DNA of 55,837 nucleotides, from the NCBI GenBank assembly GCA_002722435.1, contig PBLX01000021.1, positions 1-55,837 of the forward strand, read 5' to 3'. Shown here one piece after another: positions 52,938 through 55,837 of this stretch; position 1 is the stretch's first letter, and each line of letters opens with the position of its first letter. Source of the DNA: Legionellales bacterium. GTDB taxonomy: Bacteria; Pseudomonadota; Gammaproteobacteria; Comchoanobacterales; Comchoanobacteraceae. The translations under genes were made by a program, and so were the position numbers. The notes beneath the pieces are model-generated. The model searched no databases, was not told where the DNA came from, and saw only the letters and a list, made by a program, of their open reading frames with translations.

Positions 52938-54907
52938 ATTCTAATCCTTTCAATTTTCTCGTAAACAGCGCTCGATGACGCGACTTTGATATCAATATTT
53001 TTTTCTTGCAACCAATAGTATAATTCTTTTGAAGCATCTCTGGTAGTTTCTATCTCCCAATCCAGCACATCTCCTTTGTTTACAACATTGTCGTTTGTTC
53101 CGTAAAAATGCTCGTAATTATCTTCGTTAGCATCCTCTTGCCTTAAGTCCCAACCAATACATACAATTTCTTTAAAACCCAAATGAACTGCCATATAGAA
53201 CACCGTTTCATACATTATACCCGGTCCACAGGGTCTTGTCAAGTTTTTATCTATTAAGTAATCTTCAAATTTTTTAGTGACGGTAACGAATTCATTATTT
53301 ATTTCTGTGCGAATAGGAATTTTAAAGAAAATATCGTTTTTCTGTATCGGAGACCACCTTGCCCCTAAATCGTAGTTACTACTTGCGACTACAACCGGAC
53401 GGTGAGTCTCATAAGCGTAGTGCTGCTTAAGTCTTTTGTAGTTTTTTTCGACCGGAAGATTGCTGCAATTGTAAAAATGATAATCAGTTATTTCTGGAAA
53501 AAAGTTATAAGCTTGTTTAATAGAGAAAACTGTTTTATCATTTAAAAATTCTTTCAAGTAATCAAAATCATATTCGTTCAAAGAAGGGCCGCAGTTTAGG
53601 ATATATAGTGTTTCGTCTTTGTGCGCATCTTTTAGATAAGATAGTTTATCTGCTAAATTGTCTCTGAGCAATAACTCAGCATTAATCGATTTGTGTGGCG
53701 CATGATCTACAAAATCTACCAAATTTTTACCTACTGATTCAAGTTTAAAATTATCTAGAGAGTGTAAATATTCATTGGCCTTAACACCCTTTTCAGCAAG
53801 ATTACCATTTTTCCAATCATTATATGCGGCGCGCAACTGTTTACGAAGAGAGCTAATATTTGTTTCAAACCATAAACTGTTCTGAGAATATACCTGATCG
53901 TTTGTAATACAACAATCAAGCATTCCATCAACAAAATACGTATAATCTTTGCTTAAATAATCAATGTGACCACCAATGTAGGGGGCAACAACAGGCTTAC
54001 TGTTCAGCACAGATTCAAAAAGAGTTAATCCAAAACCTTCTCCCCTTGTCGCAGTAGCATAAACATCTGAAACATCAAAAAGCCACTTAATATTGCTGTT
54101 GTTTAAAAACTGAGTGATAAGGGCAATGTTTGCTTGTACTTTTGGGTTGTCAGTTTGTGCTTTTGCTGCTTGAATTTCATTTACAATATGTTCTGTTGAT
54201 GGGTGTGTTGGACTTGCATATGTTTTCACAATAAGAGCTGCATCGGAGTTGTTTTCAAACTCCATCAAAAAAGCAGATATAATCTTATCGAAGCCTTTTC
54301 TATGTGTCCACTGTGACATAGTTAAGATACAAAATTTATCATCTACTGAAAAAGGTATCGATAGCGGTGCTGCATGACAATTGGCATATTTATTTTCAAT
54401 TGGATGAGGTATTACAGCAACATTGTCATTATATTTTTGAAATACTTCGCGGTTCCATTCACAAGCTGTGATTATTCCATCTGGCTTAAAATATTTAAGA
54501 GTCTCTTTCCATTCATCACATATATCAGTTGTTTCCCATACAACTAAATGATAATTACTGGAAGAGGCATTTATTATCTTTGATAAAGAATTTTTCAAAC
54601 CGGGACTTGTTCTAAATCTACTGTCCGCAAACAAAGGTAGTGGTGTTGGCGTGTGCCAAATACAGGCATAATCATTATTGATAAGATACGTATCAAGTTC
54701 TTCTTGAGACTTGAAAATATACTTATCTATAAGTTGTCTATATTCCTCTTCTAGATTTGGATTTTCTTGTATAACTGTAGAATAAATTTTTAGCTCAACA
54801 TCCGTTACTGTCGTTAGATAGGTATCGAGAGCTTTTAAATAACTACGCGCGGCAATTCCATAGCCGGTAAGATCATGGAATTGGCCACAATAAACAATTT
54901 TTTTCAC
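52934..54907 (-). CDS. GT4 glycosyltransferase fused to DUF115/Maf-like domain, 657 aa, GTG start
   Basis: A two-domain protein starting at GTG 54907. Residues 1 to about 400 are GT-B/GT4: YCGQFHDLTGYGIAARSYLK, ILTMSQWTHRKGFDKIISAF and TRGEGFGLTLFESVLNSKPV (the E-x7-E motif, Glu290 and Glu298). Residues about 425-650 match DUF115/Maf: LYILNCGPSLNEYDFDY (434-450) and GPGIMYETVFYMAVHLGFKE then IVCIGWD. The second domain resembles the free-standing 241-aa protein. The fusion could couple transfer of two sugars, or bind an acceptor. It overlaps the NeuB gene and the partial GT4 gene by 4 bases each. Roles are inferred from families. Confidence 0.83.
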   Translation of the reverse strand: MKKIVYCGQFHDLTGYGIAARSYLKALDTYLTTVTDVELKIYSTVIQENPNLEEEYRQLIDKYIFKSQEELDTYLINNDYACIWHTPTPLPLFADSRFRTSPGLKNSLSKIINASSSNYHLVVWETTDICDEWKETLKYFKPDGIITACEWNREVFQKYNDNVAVIPHPIENKYANCHAAPLSIPFSVDDKFCILTMSQWTHRKGFDKIISAFLMEFENNSDAALIVKTYASPTHPSTEHIVNEIQAAKAQTDNPKVQANIALITQFLNNSNIKWLFDVSDVYATATRGEGFGLTLFESVLNSKPVVAPYIGGHIDYLSKDYTYFVDGMLDCCITNDQVYSQNSLWFETNISSLRKQLRAAYNDWKNGNLAEKGVKANEYLHSLDNFKLESVGKNLVDFVDHAPHKSINAELLLRDNLADKLSYLKDAHKDETLYILNCGPSLNEYDFDYLKEFLNDKTVFSIKQAYNFFPEITDYHFYNCSNLPVEKNYKRLKQHYAYETHRPVVVASSNYDLGARWSPIQKNDIFFKIPIRTEINNEFVTVTKKFEDYLIDKNLTRPCGPGIMYETVFYMAVHLGFKEIVCIGWDLRQEDANEDNYEHFYGTNDNVVNKGDVLDWEIETTRDASKELYYWLQEKNIDIKVASSSAVYEKIERIRI

Positions 54908-55837
54908 AGAACCACAACCTTGGCTTCTTCTTGAGGTTTAGAAGTTGCCAAAATTGAATCAACAAATTGTTTGTACATTTTTTCTTCCGAAAATCTTTCA
55001 TGTAAAGTTTTTGCGTATTCGCAGGCATCTTCTTGATTGTTCTGCTGGGCGTCATTATAACACCTTCTCATCTGCTCTTTAGCTGAATTTTCACGGGCAA
55101 ATGACCACATACTGTCTTTTTGTAAAACACCGTCCCAAACCGCATCCTTTTGAATATGATTTATGTCGAAAGATACATTATAAAATCTTTCTTTTCCATT
55201 TTCATCAAATAGATAGTCACATTGACCAGACCAACCAACAGTCACAACCGGCATGCCTGAATATGCTGCTTCAAATATTGGAAGTCCGAATCCTTCGCCA
55301 TGCGTAAGAGAAACAAATGAATTAATTTTATCATGAACATACAAAGAATGAATTTCCTCATCAGTCATATCACCGTGTAAAAGATAAAGTTTACATTTTC
55401 TATTTTTAGGGGAACCAGATATAATTTTTTTAATTTGTGCTTCTGTGGCCCGTCTATCAACTAAAGAATTTTTCATCATATTAGTCTTTAGTATTAAACC
55501 AACATTGTCACTTTGAAATTCTTCTACAAACCACTTGATAAGATTTGGTAAATTCTTTCTTGGACCCATTTGCGAGACACATAGAAAATTATACTCTGTC
55601 TCTAAATCAAGTTCAACATCTGGCAGAGCCTCGTATGACTTTACAGGATAGTTAACAACGTCAACAGGAGTTTGTAACAAAAACGGAAATTCTTCTTTTG
55701 TTTGCTCATTGATTAATTTGTATTCAGATTTTTCAAAAACATTCTTTGCATGATTAGAAACCACTATAAGTCTATCCATAACATTACTTTTATCAATCCA
55801 AGTTGGGGCAACTTTTGTAGTTTCAATACCAGCTGTA
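54904..55837 (-). CDS. Partial GT4 glycosyltransferase (N-terminus outside window)
   Basis: The frame stays open to the window end, and upstream of Met at 55779 it encodes TAGIETTKVAPTWIDKSNVM, typical GT4 sequence, so 55779 is not the true start. At least 311 residues are present. FLCVSQMGPRKNLPNLIKWF and LTHGEGFGLPIFEAAYSGMP (with the E-x7-E motif) place it in GT4. The N-terminal acceptor domain is partly missing because the window ends. It overlaps the 657-aa GT4-DUF115 gene by 4 bases. Donor and acceptor unknown. The glycan block therefore continues past 55,837. Confidence 0.85.
   Translation of the reverse strand, partial: TAGIETTKVAPTWIDKSNVMDRLIVVSNHAKNVFEKSEYKLINEQTKEEFPFLLQTPVDVVNYPVKSYEALPDVELDLETEYNFLCVSQMGPRKNLPNLIKWFVEEFQSDNVGLILKTNMMKNSLVDRRATEAQIKKIISGSPKNRKCKLYLLHGDMTDEEIHSLYVHDKINSFVSLTHGEGFGLPIFEAAYSGMPVVTVGWSGQCDYLFDENGKERFYNVSFDINHIQKDAVWDGVLQKDSMWSFARENSAKEQMRRCYNDAQQNNQEDACEYAKTLHERFSEEKMYKQFVDSILATSKPQEEAKVVVL

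Noticed and set aside
1..55837. tRNA genes, CRISPR arrays, integrase or attachment sites, insertion sequences
   Set aside because: Coding sequence fills nearly all of the window, gaps are under about 62 bases, and I saw no repeats-with-spacers pattern, transposase or integrase motif.

Overview
The window reads as one continuous stretch of a tailed, contractile-tail (T4-like) bacteriophage genome, probably a large marine or aquatic myovirus. The anchors are a T4 gp25-type baseplate wedge protein, a gp6/baseplate-J-type wedge protein, a gp55-type late sigma factor, and a virion-type protein carrying a zinc M15 peptidase. The DNA is visibly AT-rich (no percentage computed). Every gene I can support lies on the minus strand, so transcription runs from high to low coordinates. 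Genes are separated by a few bases or overlap (ATGA, GTGA and TAATG junctions are common). No gene-free stretch exceeds about 60 bases, and I found no tRNA, rRNA, CRISPR array, integrase or IS element.

Region A (about 1-35,960, right to left in transcription): virion and baseplate genes. The order is a small protein, an OB-like/M15 peptidase protein, a Gly-rich structural protein, a 2369-aa protein with hydrophobic segments, gp25, gp6, a DNRLRE-like 512-aa protein, a 4219-aa protein with four LamG-like domains, a 381-aa structural protein, a 1580-aa protein ending in a Hint (intein/hedgehog-type) domain, then 269-, 189- and 757-aa proteins and a partial gene cut by the window start.

Region B (about 35,958-37,601): small regulatory and accessory genes. 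These are gp55, a one-pass membrane protein, an FmdB-type zinc ribbon, a 74-aa protein and a coiled-coil protein.

Region C (about 37,619-55,837, running off the window end): 19 consecutive glycan genes. They encode two HAD phosphatases, FdtA-type and ManC-type cupins, two methyltransferases, a DegT aminotransferase, an Mpo1/DUF962 membrane protein, an extended-SDR epimerase, a GT8 and another glycosyltransferase, two Fe(II)/2-oxoglutarate oxygenases, a GatZ-like TIM barrel, a nucleotidyltransferase-kinase fusion, a NeuB-SAF-cupin fusion, a cytidylyltransferase, a Maf/DUF115-like protein, a second NeuB without SAF, a GT4-DUF115 fusion and a partial GT4. Together they look able to make and activate unusual sugars (nonulosonic acid and at least one other), tailor them and attach them. 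The target is unknown: virion proteins or the host surface.

The most notable items are this glycan factory joined without a break to the late virion genes, the Hint domain with Lys instead of a nucleophile at the +1 position, several fusion enzymes, and the LamG-rich giant tail protein with an internal duplication.
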